Source of the DNA: Pogostemon cablin
Lineage: Eukaryota > Streptophyta > Magnoliopsida > Lamiales > Lamiaceae
Direction: 5' to 3'
Assembly: GCA_023678885.1 (NCBI GenBank)
Contig: CM042986.1
Location: 3,038,001 to 3,102,000 of the forward strand
DNA length: 64,000 nucleotides
Numbering within the stretch: position 1 is the stretch's first letter; every line of letters begins with the position of its first letter. The notes below the pieces were generated by a model. The model had not been told where the DNA came from. It was given only the letters and a program-made list of their open reading frames with translations, and did no database searches. Positions 46,549 through 58,590 of the stretch are shown one piece after another. The position numbers and the translations under genes were made by a program.

Positions 46549-46785
46549 TATTTCCAAGTTTCCGTTTGTTCAAGAAAACGATGGGACACCTCTACATTCA
46601 AAAATGAAACATCCTTGCCACAGACCAATGGCGAAAAGAGGAGGTGCGATCGATCTGATCTCTGGAGATTGATGAATATTTAGTAAGGCAAGCTGCGAAA
46701 TATTTTAAATTATATGCATACCAAAATTATTAATTAAACTATATCTTATAAGATTTCCTATATTGTTATTTTTTTTAAAAAAATA
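46549..46785. other. Upstream region of the hydrolase gene
   Basis: Probable leader and promoter on the minus strand. No other gene seen. Confidence 0.5.
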
Positions 46786-46802
46786 AATGACATTTTAATT
46801 TT

Positions 46803-47011
46803 TTTTTTGACAGAAAATAAGATTTTCATTAATTCAAATAATGTCACTGTTGACACATGAATCAGGTAACGAAAAATAGAATGCTGGTAAATCTCCATTA
46901 TAGGAGAAAGCGGTAGCCGCTAAGCTATGAGCCAGAGTATTTTCTTCTCTTTGTGTCCAACAGAAGCTGATATGATCAAAGAATGAGTATTAATTTCCAT
47001 TCTTTGATCAT
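46803..47011 (-). mobile_element. 5'-truncated LINE with 17-bp target duplication
   Basis: Flanked by AATGACATTTTAATTTT at 46786-46802 and again at 47012-47028. The minus strand reads WTQREENTLAHSLAATAFSY, the end of the RNase H domain typical of plant LINEs (relatives read RREGNTxAHxLA). A stop follows and then the 3' end, which abuts the T-run on +. Only the last 209 bp of the element are present. The 5' junction carries an inverted copy and a templated filler. Confidence 0.82.
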
Positions 47012-47028
47012 AATGACATTTTAATTTT

Positions 47029-47701
47029 GATAGATAGTGAATGAGTATTAATTTTGAGAAAGAAAAGTACAAGTTCTTTTAAAGTATTTCGTATGGGAAT
47101 TAAAATGAAAAAAAGCAAGCAAATGTCGTTATAAAATTGGGAGTGATTCTTAAGTAACCAGTGACTCGTGGTCACCTAAGTAAGGCTATCCACTCATAAA
47201 CACCGCTCTACCCACTCACATTCACATTCACAATCCTATGTAAGTGGGTTATCACATGGACCAAGTGAATAGATTATTGATGACCCATAGTCGCTTAAAT
47301 AAGCCTCTAGAAGGATAGCTAAATTCAATTGAATTGATGAAAGTTTAAAGATATAATAAGATTAATAATAAGTATAGTAGCTTCATTTATGCTTTATAGT
47401 ACTCATAAATAGAGTGGACTTTAATTGAGATTTTAGATAATCTAAATATAGGAGTATTAAAGGATCTTTAATAAATTAGTTGCATTAAAGGAAAACATAG
47501 AGTTGTTGGGGCATCTGAATTTTGAAGGAAAAGAGTAGGAAGTTTTAAACCATTTTAAACTTAAAAGAAAAATGGTGCTGCTCACCCTTCAAAATCAGTA
47601 ACCACCAACGGTCAATTCACCTTCCTTTACATTATGCTCTACTCTTTCCAGTTAAAAAACTTTTTTACACTATTTAGGGTATTGTAATTTATTAGGTAAT
47701 A
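47029..47701. other. Intergenic spacer
   Basis: AT-rich, with no gene or bounded repeat recognised. Confidence 0.6.
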
Positions 47702-47928
47702 CTCCTTTCGTCCATTGTTAATCTATCAATTTTATTATTTTGGGCCGTCAATTCTCAATCTATCCATTTTCCTTTTTAAACATAAGGGACCCATACTCTC
47801 ACTAATACGGTTAAAATATGTGACACACACTCTTTTGACTAATACAACTACACACTACACATAAAATAATAATACTCCTTAATTCACGTGCAAAAACAAA
47901 TGGATACATTAACAATGGCAGAAGGGAG
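47702..47928. mobile_element. Stowaway MITE, 227-bp family (copy B, inverted)
   Basis: CTCCTTTCGTCC and GCAGAAGGGAG ends with TA on both sides. The interior is the reverse of copies A and C. Confidence 0.8.
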
Positions 47929-48130
47929 TAAATAAAATATTTTTAAGGTAGGTTATATACATGTAGGAGTGATATTTTGAAATTAACACAACTTTTTGAG
48001 GGAATGAATTGATGTGATGTTTCCTATTTTGTGTGATAAAAGTAAATGTGGAATTGACGAAAACAAAGTGTAAAAATAAATGAGAGACGAAGGGAGTAAT
48101 TATTAATAATAATACCAATGATAAATAATA

Positions 48131-48357
48131 CTCCCTCCGTCCATCCTTAATGTATCCATTTGTTTTTTGCAAGTGGATTAAGTAGTATTATTATTTTATG
48201 TGTAGTAGGTAGTTATATTAGTGGAGGGGTGTGAGTCCCATATTTTATTTGTATTAGTGGAGGGTGTGGATCACATAATCCAAAAAGGGAAATTGATAGA
48301 TTGAAGATGGACGACCCAAAATGGTAAAATGAATGGATTGACAGTGGATGGGAGAAG
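48131..48357. mobile_element. Stowaway MITE, 227-bp family (copy C)
   Basis: CTCCCTCCGTCC and GGATGGGAGAAG ends with TA on both sides. It shares TTATGTGTAGTAGGTAGTT and GTGTGAGTCCCATATTT with copy A and has exactly the same length. Confidence 0.88.
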
Positions 48358-49548
48358 TATTATCTAATTATAATTATTAAAATAAAAATAAATATATTAA
48401 TTAAAACTGGCTAAATAAGAATCGATAGGCTTGTCTCGCTTTGCTTAACAAGTCTAATCAAGTTCGAGTTCGTTCAAGTAATTTTCGAGCCGACTCCAGT
48501 TAATTCTTAAACTCAATTTTCTTATGAAGTCAAGCTTAAACATGCACTAATCAGACTCGTTTGGCTCTAATAATGGCTCTATACTCGACTATGGCTCTTG
48601 TATATGGACTATGGAGGTATCATGCTCTACCACTCTATTTAACCGACGACTAATACCGCATCAACAATCATAAGTGGTTGGTTGAGGTGAGTGGACAGAG
48701 TGGAGTCCAAATTTCATGGAATACCACCAAGTGAGTATTGAGTGGGTGTTTGGTATTTAATTTGGAATGGAAATAAGAATGGGAATAAAAGAAGAATGAG
48801 AATGGTATAGACATCATAAGTATTGTGTTCGGTTGAAATTTGAAATCATTATGATAGTCATTCATTTTGTTTGGATTGTTTAAAAAATATATGGGAATTG
48901 AATCAATATGATGTGTTTTTATTTTTTATTTTTTAAATTTGAATAAAAAATTAAATTTCTTTTTATAATAATATTTAAATTAGAAAAAATAAAAATAATT
49001 TTAAAAGAAAAAATGAAATAAAGAATAAATCCCCAAAATATGTGATATCAAATTACTGTACACGGATATCAAAGTATTTAACCAAACAACTGCTTGAAAT
49101 CCATTCCCATTCCTTTGCCTTCAAAGTATTCATCCAACCGCCCCCTGAATTTGGACTCAAGCATGTAGTACTATTGTTTAAGATTAGGTGGGGTGTATAT
49201 GGTGGGGGTTTCCATGAAAAATGTGGAAAAATATTATAACTAAAGATGTTGCATGCTAGAAATTTAGTTAGTATAGACTAGTAACAATTTTACTTAGCAG
49301 CAAATCTAATGTAGAGGTACTTTAAAAAAAAAATCTTTTACTAAAGAATATCACCTTAATTAATTCCCAAATATTATCATAAAAACCAGAGAAATAACCA
49401 AAATCTTTTACAGAGTTCATATTATCTGTCAATCACAAGGATCTAGTTTTCAATTCCACAAGATGCAAAACTTAATAAAAATCTAGTTTATGAACTTCAA
49501 AATGAGAGCAGTTGGGATCCAAAATCTGGTTTAAGACAGGATGCAATC
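48358..49548. other. AT-rich intergenic DNA
   Basis: No gene recognised. Confidence 0.55.
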
Positions 49549-50796
49549 AAGCAATAAGTGCTTGTATGATCTTGTCTGCCATTCCATCCGAGCCCTGAAA
49601 GAAATGACCCAGCTCGTGGTACTGAATCCAAGGCAGCCAATGCGCAATGGCGCTGCAGGGGGACGGGGACCAAACAGGTCATCGTCTCCCTGCCATAAGT
49701 GCACCGAACCTTCCCCTTTCAAGAAGGGAGTCTTGAGATCCATCGGGTCGACTTCTGAGGCCCCAAACCCGACGTTTCGTTTAGATCGCGATGAATGAAC
49801 TCCAACTCGCCCTGTTGTCTCACCATTGCCTGAATAAAGATGTTAAAATTAGAGAGTGTAACGGATGTAATGACATGAAACTTGATGGTTGACCAAATAG
49901 CTGAGACCTGACACTACATAAACCAAACCAGCCCTCATGATTACTTCTAGGTCTGGTTTGGATAGTAGAGACAGATCGTGAGCAGCAACGCTCGACGAAG
50001 GGAACACTCTTTGAGTGTTCCACCAGTGAGTAAGCCATGGCAAGTAGTGAGCGACGCGAATGGCCCATTGGTCCGCCATCGGCTGCTCCTTATACGCTTG
50101 CTTAGACACGTTGGAAGGAAAACTGGGCCACCAATAATTTACCACTGGTGCCAACAGAGCAGCTCCTGCTAACCTGAAAAGCAGTATTAAACGATATATT
50201 TCTCTCCTTTCAGACCAGATGGTAATACAGATCTTCTAGAATGCACTCAATACACCTGTGAGGAATGTACTTGAGACAGCTCCAGACAACCTGTCCACCC
50301 ATCGAATACCCAACAACATAAAACTTGGATCCTAGCTCCAACTGATCAGCAAGCTCCTCAATGTCCAAAGCCAAGCTCTTAGCCGTTCGGCCAGGGTGAG
50401 GATCACTCTCTCCATAACCACGAAATGATGTATATTCCTTTACTCTCGACTACATCCTACGAAACACAGAAACAGAATCAGCTATGATCCACAAATATCC
50501 TATCATTAGAGGATAAGAAGAGAGACTACCCTGGAGAGGTTTTCAGTGATTGCACCAACATGAAGCCTGCAAGAATCGTAGCCGTGAACGAACACGAATT
50601 TGTACTTGGCTATATCCTTAGGGACACCAAATTCATGGTAAGCCAAGTGCCTACCATTCCTTAAGCTGCACTCTTGGTGCTGTAATAGGAGGACCATCTT
50701 TGGAGCCACATGTTTTGTTAGGAGGTGGCCTAGTTGCCTTATAAGGCCAACCTGAGAACCCCACAACACTGGCCAACACTATTTTTTTCAACATCC
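49549..50796 (-). pseudogene. Alpha/beta hydrolase, tandem duplicate, decayed
   Basis: Four of five exons of the neighbour at 44431-46548 are matched with introns kept in place: about 50530-50796, 50256-50456, about 49900-50173 and 49549-49829. It is therefore a DNA-level duplicate, not a retrocopy. Lesions: an extra A turns GATGGT into GAATGGT near 50657 and shifts the frame. About 11 bp encoding FDRP is missing near 50432, so FDRPGYGESD no longer reads. The last exon changes frame at least twice around LWQGDDD and the catalytic His region. The first exon (MAAGTTRK-type) was not found. Preserved blocks include GRHLAYHEFGVPKDIAKYKF, ELADQLELGSKFYVVGYSMG and NYWWPSFPSNVSKQAY. Confidence 0.9.
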
Positions 50797-50944
50797 CTGA
50801 AACATTAATTTAGGACAAGAAAAAAACAAAGATGGATCCAAATTAGGCAGAATTAATTAAATAACTAATCACACAGAGAGATATATTGAAAACTGATTTG
50901 AAATGAGAATAGGAATGGAAATCTAACTTGCTCACTAAGCTAAC

Positions 50945-51725
50945 TGTTGTAGATGATGATATATCAGATCAATAACCAACCTAATCTTGTTGAATACACA
51001 ATCAAACAATGAATTGAATACAAGAAACTAGATCACATATGATAACAACTTGAATTTGTGTGTGTATGTGTGATTGTATGAAGAAGAAGACGTTTATAGT
51101 GGTTCAGCTTGCTTGCACAAGCTTACATCCACTGTGAGAGAGAGATCTATTATTGATTGAGAGAGCAAAACGGATTACAATGCGTATATGCAAGAATCAC
51201 AGCAATATATACATCATACGCTTGCACAGAAAGTTATAGGACCAACGCGTGTAACTAACTTCCAGCTGGATTCTCAGTTGGTTAAAACGAATCTCGACGG
51301 TTATAACCAACTCCATCACACACCCTGCATGTCCAGCTATCTATTCACGTTTGGAACTTTCCAGAAATCGTTCGTATACGAACTGTACAACGGCCACAAG
51401 TCACCCTGCTCACGGCTGATGCACCCGGTGTAGTCTTGCTGATATGTTTGTGCGTTTCTTGATTCTACTGATTCTGGTGCACCCGTTTCACTCATGCATC
51501 ATCATCAGCTTCAACCTTAAACACACTCACACTCATTCTAATGTTGATCATTCATTAGTATGTAGTAATCTATCACACTAACTAACAGAAACTAATAACA
51601 GAAATTAGTTACTGTGATTAATTAGTTAGTTAATTAATTAATTAACTCATGGTGCAAACATTTTATATTTAAGTGTCGCGTAATAATACACGCACAAACT
51701 AACAGAGTATAATCCACATCTAACA
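50945..51725. mobile_element. Possible solo LTR of a Copia-like retrotransposon
   Basis: The 781-bp block begins TGTTGTAGATG and ends CACATCTAACA, short inverted ends of TG...CA type. It contains GTGGTTCAGCTTGCTTGC followed by ACATCCACTG, like the leader-side motif of many plant Copia LTRs. I found no target-site duplication and no internal retroelement sequence. Confidence 0.35.
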
Positions 51726-52750
51726 AAACAAGCAAAGATATATTAGAACCCTAAAGGCTTGAGGAACAGCCAGATCCTTTTCAAATACATCATATAATTC
51801 TTGAGAGGATAAAAAATTAAATAAAATAAAATAAAAATTTGCTGATTCAGATAATAAAAACATTAATCATTAACAAAACCGAAAGAATAAAGAACCTGAA
51901 TATTTGAAGAAACTGGAAATTTGAAGAAAACTTGAGTTGCTAATAATTTTGCTGCTCCAAGTTAAGGCTTAAAACGCTGTCGTTTTAGAGATTCATGCCT
52001 ATTGACTTTCAATCCACCATAACTAACTGATCTACTGCTTTCTTTTCTTATTCACAATTTCAAATATTCATTTTTTTTTTCATTTGCAGGAGATAACAAG
52101 GAAATTTTATCAACTAACAACAAAAGTGAAGAATTGAAATACCATTTTAATTTCTGCAATGATTCTTTGAAAACAAAACCATGTGCTGCATTCAATTCTT
52201 TTATCTTTAGACAGAAAAAATATATGGAGCATATCTTTTCCATTAGGTTGTTGCAATATCATCGTTTTTCTAGGATACATCTTACGTTTTCTTAATCTGC
52301 AAGTCTTGTGAGAAAACCGTTTCATTAAATATAAATAAAAAATATAATATTTTATAGTAAAAAAGATAAAAGTGATAATGTTATCATTTTTTATTCATAT
52401 CTGATGTATAGAGTTTAATGTAAAAATAAAAATGATAATATTATCACTTTTTATTCGTATGATATAGTTTACGTGAGAATCGTCTATTCTTATTATTATA
52501 AATTATTTATAAAATAACTTAATGAAGTTTATCACTTTATCGATTAGATATATTTTTTTAAATGTTATATTACTTCATATCAATTTCAAAAACTCCTTCT
52601 GTGATTTAAGATTTATTCTTTCAGAACATCACACAACAATTATTATATATCATTCAATCAAAAATCTTAATTATCATTTCATTCCTATCCTCCACGATCA
52701 TTTCATGATTATTACTTGTTATATTTAATTTATATTTTGGAGTATTAATG

Positions 52751-53025
52751 AAGTAATATTACTTTATTAATAAATATATAAAAATATTAGTATTGATAAA
52801 ATAAAATAAAATAAAAAATTATTAAATTAAAAAATAACTATATTTTTTACATGAAATTTTAAGACATTCTAAATAATTTTATGCATAAATTTAAGTAATA
52901 TTACTTTATTAATAAATATATAAAAATATTAGTATTGATAAAATAAAATTTTATTAAATTAAAAAAAACTATATTTTTTACATGAAATTTTAAGACATTC
53001 TAAATAATTTTATGCATAAATTTAA
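52751..53025. repeat. 142-bp tandem duplication
   Basis: Copies at 52751-52892 and 52893-53025 are nearly identical, apart from small indels in A-rich parts. Confidence 0.9.
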
Positions 53026-53961
53026 TTAAAATATAAAGGATATAATTATGAATTTTGTTTATCACTTTATTCTTACTTTTATTCAGTGTATTTAATTTTA
53101 TATTCGTTGATGTCTGTGTTTTTTCTCACAAACAAGTAAATATAAAATAGAAAATTTAAGTTCAGAAAGAAGGAGAGAGGAAATGCAAGTGCAGGTATAT
53201 AAACTTTTATGCAATGATTTATTTATATATAGAAATTAAATGTTAATCAACTTGGAATTTGGAAAATTTTTGGGCCGCTGGTGGCCCAATTATTAAGCCG
53301 TGATTATTCTGGGCCAATTAACTTTGTTATTAGTATATTTATTTTGCAATACCAAGATTAGGATTTGAGTGGCTTGGTAACTTTTTATTTTAAATTAAAA
53401 ATATTATTTGAGATTATTAAGTTGATCACTGATGTTTCAATAATGAAATGTAGTCAAAATATGCTTTTATTTATTTTATATACTTGAAAAACAACTTTTT
53501 TTTAAAAATTTTGTTCAGAAAATTATGTACAAATTGGTAAGACGATGCGAGTATTTTAAAAGTATTTTTCTTTTAAATTATTTTGAGAGGAAATTAATGG
53601 GTATAAACTTATTACTTTTAAATATATAAATAAATATTTAGTCGTATCCCATAACATTATTTCGGACTCTATACATCAATAACCCTTTATTGGATTGGTG
53701 TAAAAAAAACTATTATATATGCAGAAGGGTTTCATTGTAAGGTTTTATAAAATCAAATCAAATAAAATCATTATAATTAAGTTGTTAATTAATCAAATCA
53801 TTGAAGGGGTTTCATTTAAAATTCAATTGATGAAAATTAAGTAATTAATTAACTATTAAAAAATGTGACAGTTCGATCTTGATCCGATACTATAAAATAG
53901 AAGTTGGATTTTAAAATGGTGAATTTACTGAATGACAACTATATGGTGTGTAACTATATAG

Positions 53962-54280
53962 GGTAAATATCAAAATTAGTCTTGTAAGTATGTCGTTTTT
54001 CAACTTTAGTCATTTTTCTTTTGCAATTCTCAATTTTGATTATTTTTAGTTCGCTTTTAGTCATTTTGGTTAAGTGTTGATCATTTATTGGTCCACTTTT
54101 AGTCCTTTATGTATACACTTTCGAACTATTTTTTGATTTTTTTTAACATAAAGGATTAAATTTGGACAAAAAGAACTAAAAGTGAACAAAAAATAATCAA
54201 AATTGAAAATTGAGAATTGCAAAAGAAAAAGGTCTAAAGTTGGAAAATGCCATACTTATAGATCAATTTTGATATTTACC
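53962..54280. mobile_element. Mutator-like MITE with long TIRs
   Basis: The ends GGTAAATATCAAAATT are inverted over roughly 100 bp on each side (CAACTTTAG, TTTTGCAATTCTCAATTTTG). The identical 10-bp sequence TAACTATATA lies on both sides (53951-53960 and 54281-54290; one extra G on the left). Long TIRs plus a 9-11-bp duplication mark a MULE-type element. It has no coding capacity. Confidence 0.85.
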
Positions 54281-54290
54281 TAACTATATA

Positions 54291-56288
54291 CTATTCGTTA
54301 TGGTATGTATTATTATTGAGTTAAAATAATAAATATGCAAAAGATAGGTAGCAGAATTAGTAATAATTAATAATGAATAAGTGACGGTCCAATGGAAGTC
54401 AGGTGTAAGCATATGTTTACAAAGTGGTCATAAATAAACTCTCGAATCAAATACCCACCTTCAAATGAATATTGCATTTAATATTATTTAATTTAATTTA
54501 ATTTAATTATACCTAGACTAGCACTTTCACTCATCTATACCGTCACCATTTATTAATTTTGGAAGTTTTAGTATAATTCAAAACCTTAATCCATAGAAAA
54601 ATAATCCCTAATCCATATAGAAAAATAATTTATACCCAAAATTAATAATTTACTCATTTTCCAAGTTTTTAATTGAGAATATTTCATTAATTTAATAAAA
54701 AAATTTGTAAGAATAATTTTACCATATGTGTTCTATATTTATGAAAAAAAACTAATGCAATAGACTTAAAAATAATACTCCATCTTAATTTAATTAAAAT
54801 AGGCACGAATTTTTTTTTTTTTGGGTACGTTTGGTTACTTAGGTTTATTTTTTCTTTTAATAAATTAAGCATAAATTTTTAGGAAGGGATAGAATTGCGT
54901 GAAACCGTCTAGTATGAGATCATTTGCTTAGTTATCATATTTTATTAAAGATGCTATTTTTTTTAATGGTATTATTTTTTTATATACTATAAATTGTTTA
55001 TGAAATAATTCACAGTATTATTGTTATCACTTTTCATTAATTGAGTATCACTAATCGTTATAAAGTTTATCACTTTTTATTCATCATGTCCCCATTTACT
55101 TTTTTCGCGTAGATTAAGTTGTATTATTATTTTATATGTAGTGGATAGTTGTATTAGTAGTGAGTAGTATGACTCTTTTACTAAAAAGGAAAAATAAGAA
55201 TCTTTGAATGTTACGCTCAATATATTAAAATGAAGAAATTTAATATGGGATTGATTAAGTAATATAAACAGAGATGATAAAAAAAAAACATGAATATGAT
55301 GAGAGCCACAATTTGAATAGGGAAATGATGATTAAATAATAAACGAAAAAAGAAAAAGGTAGAAACGTGGAATATGAATAAGTAGTAATGGATTCAAACA
55401 ACTTAAGTCTTAAAGTGGTAAATACATTGGTTTCTGATAATGGAAAACATCATTCTTTATTGCCAAATGAAGAATGTCTGAAAAAATAAAATATAATAAG
55501 TCACCACTCAACACCCAATAGTTTTTTCTTCCCATCATGTGTACATGTTTGTGGAGCTCCTTTATGCCCCCATTAATTCTCCTCCAAGAATCTACCATCA
55601 GATATTACCCCAATTACTCCACTTTTTATGACCTCTTTTAAACATGATTTAGCATAGTATGAAATTAAAAAAAGATGGATTTATTCTGTATGGCAGTGAG
55701 GGAAAAGAGTAAATCCTAGATGAACAAGTGGCATGAGTTGGGACCACATGCAAAAATTCACTACAATTATAATTTATTTCTGACACTAGAGGAAAAGTTT
55801 TGTTACACTATTCTCTTACCAGTTGTCAAGCCAATATTCAATAGCCCAATACCATCTCAATGGGACCTAAAGATGAGAGAGAAAACCTTTTTACATCTGA
55901 CAATTAGCATAAGAAAGAACCATTTTACCCTACTTGACATGTACAGGATAGAAACAACTGACAAGTTACAACTAAGCTGGGTTGATGCATTTGATGCACA
56001 ATTAATGAATAATTTTACTTTAACTTAATTTATTTTATTTTATACAGTATATTAATACTCCCTCACTCTCTCAATAGCATCCCCAACAAAAAATAAGAAA
56101 AGTGGTTACTTATTGAGAGTTATTTTGATATTTTTATTAATAAATAAATAATAAAATATGTTTCGTGTGTTTAGTATGAGTATTTTTTTAACAAATTAGT
56201 GATTATTTTAACTTTTACTTTTTTTATAGAGGTGAAAATTTTTATTGAACAATTCAAAATAAAAGGAATGAAAAGTATTGAACGACGA
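54291..56288. other. AT-rich intergenic DNA
   Basis: No gene. A degraded stretch of the 227-bp Stowaway family (TATGTAGTGGATAGTTGTATTAG) lies at about 55100-55210. Confidence 0.5.
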
Positions 56289-56824
56289 GGACACTAAAAA
56301 AATATTTTTATCAACGAAATATTCTGTTGGTAAAAGTTTAAATTCCATTGCAAAATTGATTTACTAACGAATTAACAACAAAAAATCAATTCTGTTGGTA
56401 ATCCGTTGGTAAAAAATTTCGTTGGTAATTACCAACGGATTGAATTCGAGAAAATTGCAATACTAGTCTCATCCATCACGGTCCCGTTTGGGTTTGGTCA
56501 CAATAGTCTTGACTTCAGTCCCAAACCTTTTTTATTCAGCAATAATGGTCCCGCACAAATTTTTTTGCATGTTTCATCCCACTATCGTTTAAATTTAACG
56601 GAGAGGCCCACGTGTTTGTCACGTGGCCGTTAGTTCAATAAAAACGTGTTTTTCTACCCAAATACAGAACACAACGACCCCCAGATGAACCCTAATTTTT
56701 CCCCAAATTTGAGTGCGCCCTAATTCCCTTCCCAAATCAATTTCTTCCCATGGAATCCTTCGCTCGTCTCGCCATTTTGAAGTTTCGACATCACAAATGT
56801 GGCAAAAAAATTCCTGGCTCGATA

Positions 56825-57035
56825 CCCCGCTCAAGATTACAGTAAGGCCTGGATAGTAGTGATCCTGAGCAGTGGCGGCGAGGGCGGGGGGATAATTGTA
56901 GTAACAGGAGGAGTCGGAGTCGGAGTCGGAGTTGGAGTTGGCGCTGGAGTTGGAGGCATCAGAAGTCGGAAGAGGGGCGTTCATGTAGTTGTTGTTGTTG
57001 GCCATGTTGTTGATTTTGGAATTGGCGAAGTGTTG
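56825..57035 (-). pseudogene. Captured gene fragment, possibly the MYB C-terminal region
   Basis: The minus strand reads a low-complexity peptide with an Asn run, then SDASNSSANSNSDSDSDSS and YYNYPPALAA. Ser/Asn/Asp-rich tails of this style are seen in R2R3-MYB activation regions, and it lies on the same strand, downstream of the MYB DNA-binding fragment and beyond the LTR. The GC content exceeds its surroundings. The link to the same MYB gene is inference. Confidence 0.35.
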
Positions 57036-57063
57036 GCGCTTGGATCGTTTGGTTAACGTGACC

Positions 57064-58423
57064 CGTTAGGGATCCATACGTTTCTAATATCAGCGGAAGC
57101 AATAAATCATAGAAACGATTACCGTTCACCAAGGTATATAGAAGATGAAGGATTCTCGCTGGCAGACTGTACAGTCCCACGAGAATGGCGATAACTTCCT
57201 CGTCTGATGTCGAAATTGAATGATCTTTGTGCTCAAACGATCCTCTCTTCAACGGCTTTCCGTCAGTATATTGATCATAGAATTCTGAGCACTGTACGAT
57301 TTTATACAAATTTCGCAAGATGGCGAACAGCAGCAGCAAACTACCTTCTGATCTTCTGCCGTATGTCCCAAGTCCGATCTCGACGTTATGTGGGCGACGA
57401 TCTACGAGACCTCCTCAATCTGCTCTCAACCCTCATCACACGTGAATAATGAATTAGATTAGATTAGGGTTCCAGATAAGTTGAGGTGACTTATATACAT
57501 GGGCTACAGCAAGGACCAGGAGGAGAAATTGGGTTGTGCCTCCATTGGGATTAAGTATCCAAGCTTAGCCCAAAGCTTATACTTAAGTCCAATAATAATA
57601 ATATATTCCACTAAAATATTATTACTGCACTGCCTTTCCAATCCCAAAATTACGTTTTGGGCTCCTTCTTATTATGAGCCCGTTAGTCTCCCCATGTTTA
57701 AAATATACAATGTCCATTAATTAATTTAAGTTACTGACAACTCAATTAATTAATATCTCATCCAAGAGTAGTACCACTCAAACTCATTATCATGCCAGAA
57801 TAAATTCCACCTGCAGGGTTTACATGATAATCCTTATGAGCTCCTCAAGGGGACATCATCAACCTATGAAGGACACAGATTCCTTCTACAATCAACAGCA
57901 CACCATAGAGACAGCATTACTTCCCAACTCACCGAGTTTGTGATTTAATTACATGTAAATCTCACTCATTGATGAATCAAAGAAATACATACTGCCCTAC
58001 GTGTCGAGGTTATTGTATAGGGATTAAGAGCACGAACTTCCATAATAACTGAGATCAAGTTCTCCTATAAGTCAGTATAAGTCGAACGATCTCAAGCGGT
58101 CATGCTCAATACACACAAGTGCACTAATGTGATTCTATAGCCAAGACAAGCTAATATCAAACCACACTACAACCATCCCAATAGAGAGTCCCCGTCTATC
58201 TCGGTTGTGAGCATCTGTTTATACTTTATAAGGAAACCGATAATATGATCTTCCGTGTGTTGTCGCACAACATATTATCTACAGTATAAAGTAAGTGGAC
58301 TATTGCATCGTGCATATAAATAAATTATAAGACGCAATCATTTGATCATATGATTCTCATTTCAAATTAATTGTTATAACATTGTTCATACAAAAAGCTA
58401 GACTTTTAGTATATAATCCAACA
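57064..58423 (-). mobile_element. Solo LTR, Copia-like
   Basis: On the minus strand the block starts TGTTGGATTATATACTAAAA and ends ATCCCTAACG, about 1,360 bp. The start is a well-known type of plant Copia LTR; the expected last bases CCCTAACA are altered. No primer-binding site, coding domain or second LTR is present. It lies between the MYB fragment and the low-complexity fragment. The flanking 5-mers do not match (TGACC and AGAAG), so the original duplication is lost or the ends are slightly off. Confidence 0.65.
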
Positions 58424-58590
58424 AGAAGATCCTCTCGACAAGTCGAGGCATCCAGAGATATCTCATGGTGTCCTTGAATTGCTTGCTGTTGATGTCGCAC
58501 TTGAGCTGCTAGACATGCTTCTGGACTCGGCTCTTCCAGTATTTCTTGATCTTGTTGTCCGTCCTCCTTGGTATTTTGTGAAACTATTGG
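58424..58590 (-). pseudogene. Captured R2R3-MYB fragment (MYB2/78/108/112 type)
   Basis: The minus strand reads RRTDNKIKKYWKSRVQKHV, a stop (TAG), then QLKCDINSKQFKDTMRYLWM and PRLVERI. This is the end of MYB repeat R3 plus the conserved segment that follows it in subgroup-20 R2R3-MYB factors (Arabidopsis MYB2, MYB78, MYB108, MYB112), where the place of the stop is Ala or Lys. It begins just where the third exon of those genes normally begins. It is a captured, inactivated fragment, not a working gene. Confidence 0.85.

Larger units (their letters stand above)
50797..53960. other. AT-rich intergenic DNA with a possible solo LTR and a 142-bp tandem duplication
   Basis: No gene recognised. The possible LTR (50945-51725) and the duplication (52751-53025) are listed separately. 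GATAATATTATCA-type inverted motifs occur near 52370-52450. Confidence 0.5.

Noticed and set aside
46474..46683. 69-codon plus-strand frame
   Set aside because: It is antisense to exon 1 and the leader of the minus-strand hydrolase gene, whose phase matches exon 2.
55720..56028. 102-codon plus-strand frame
   Set aside because: AT-rich, no recognised domain, no promoter or splice context; likely chance.
57499..57720. Plus-strand frame in the MULE interior
   Set aside because: Lies inside the minus-strand Copia-like LTR and shows no domain.
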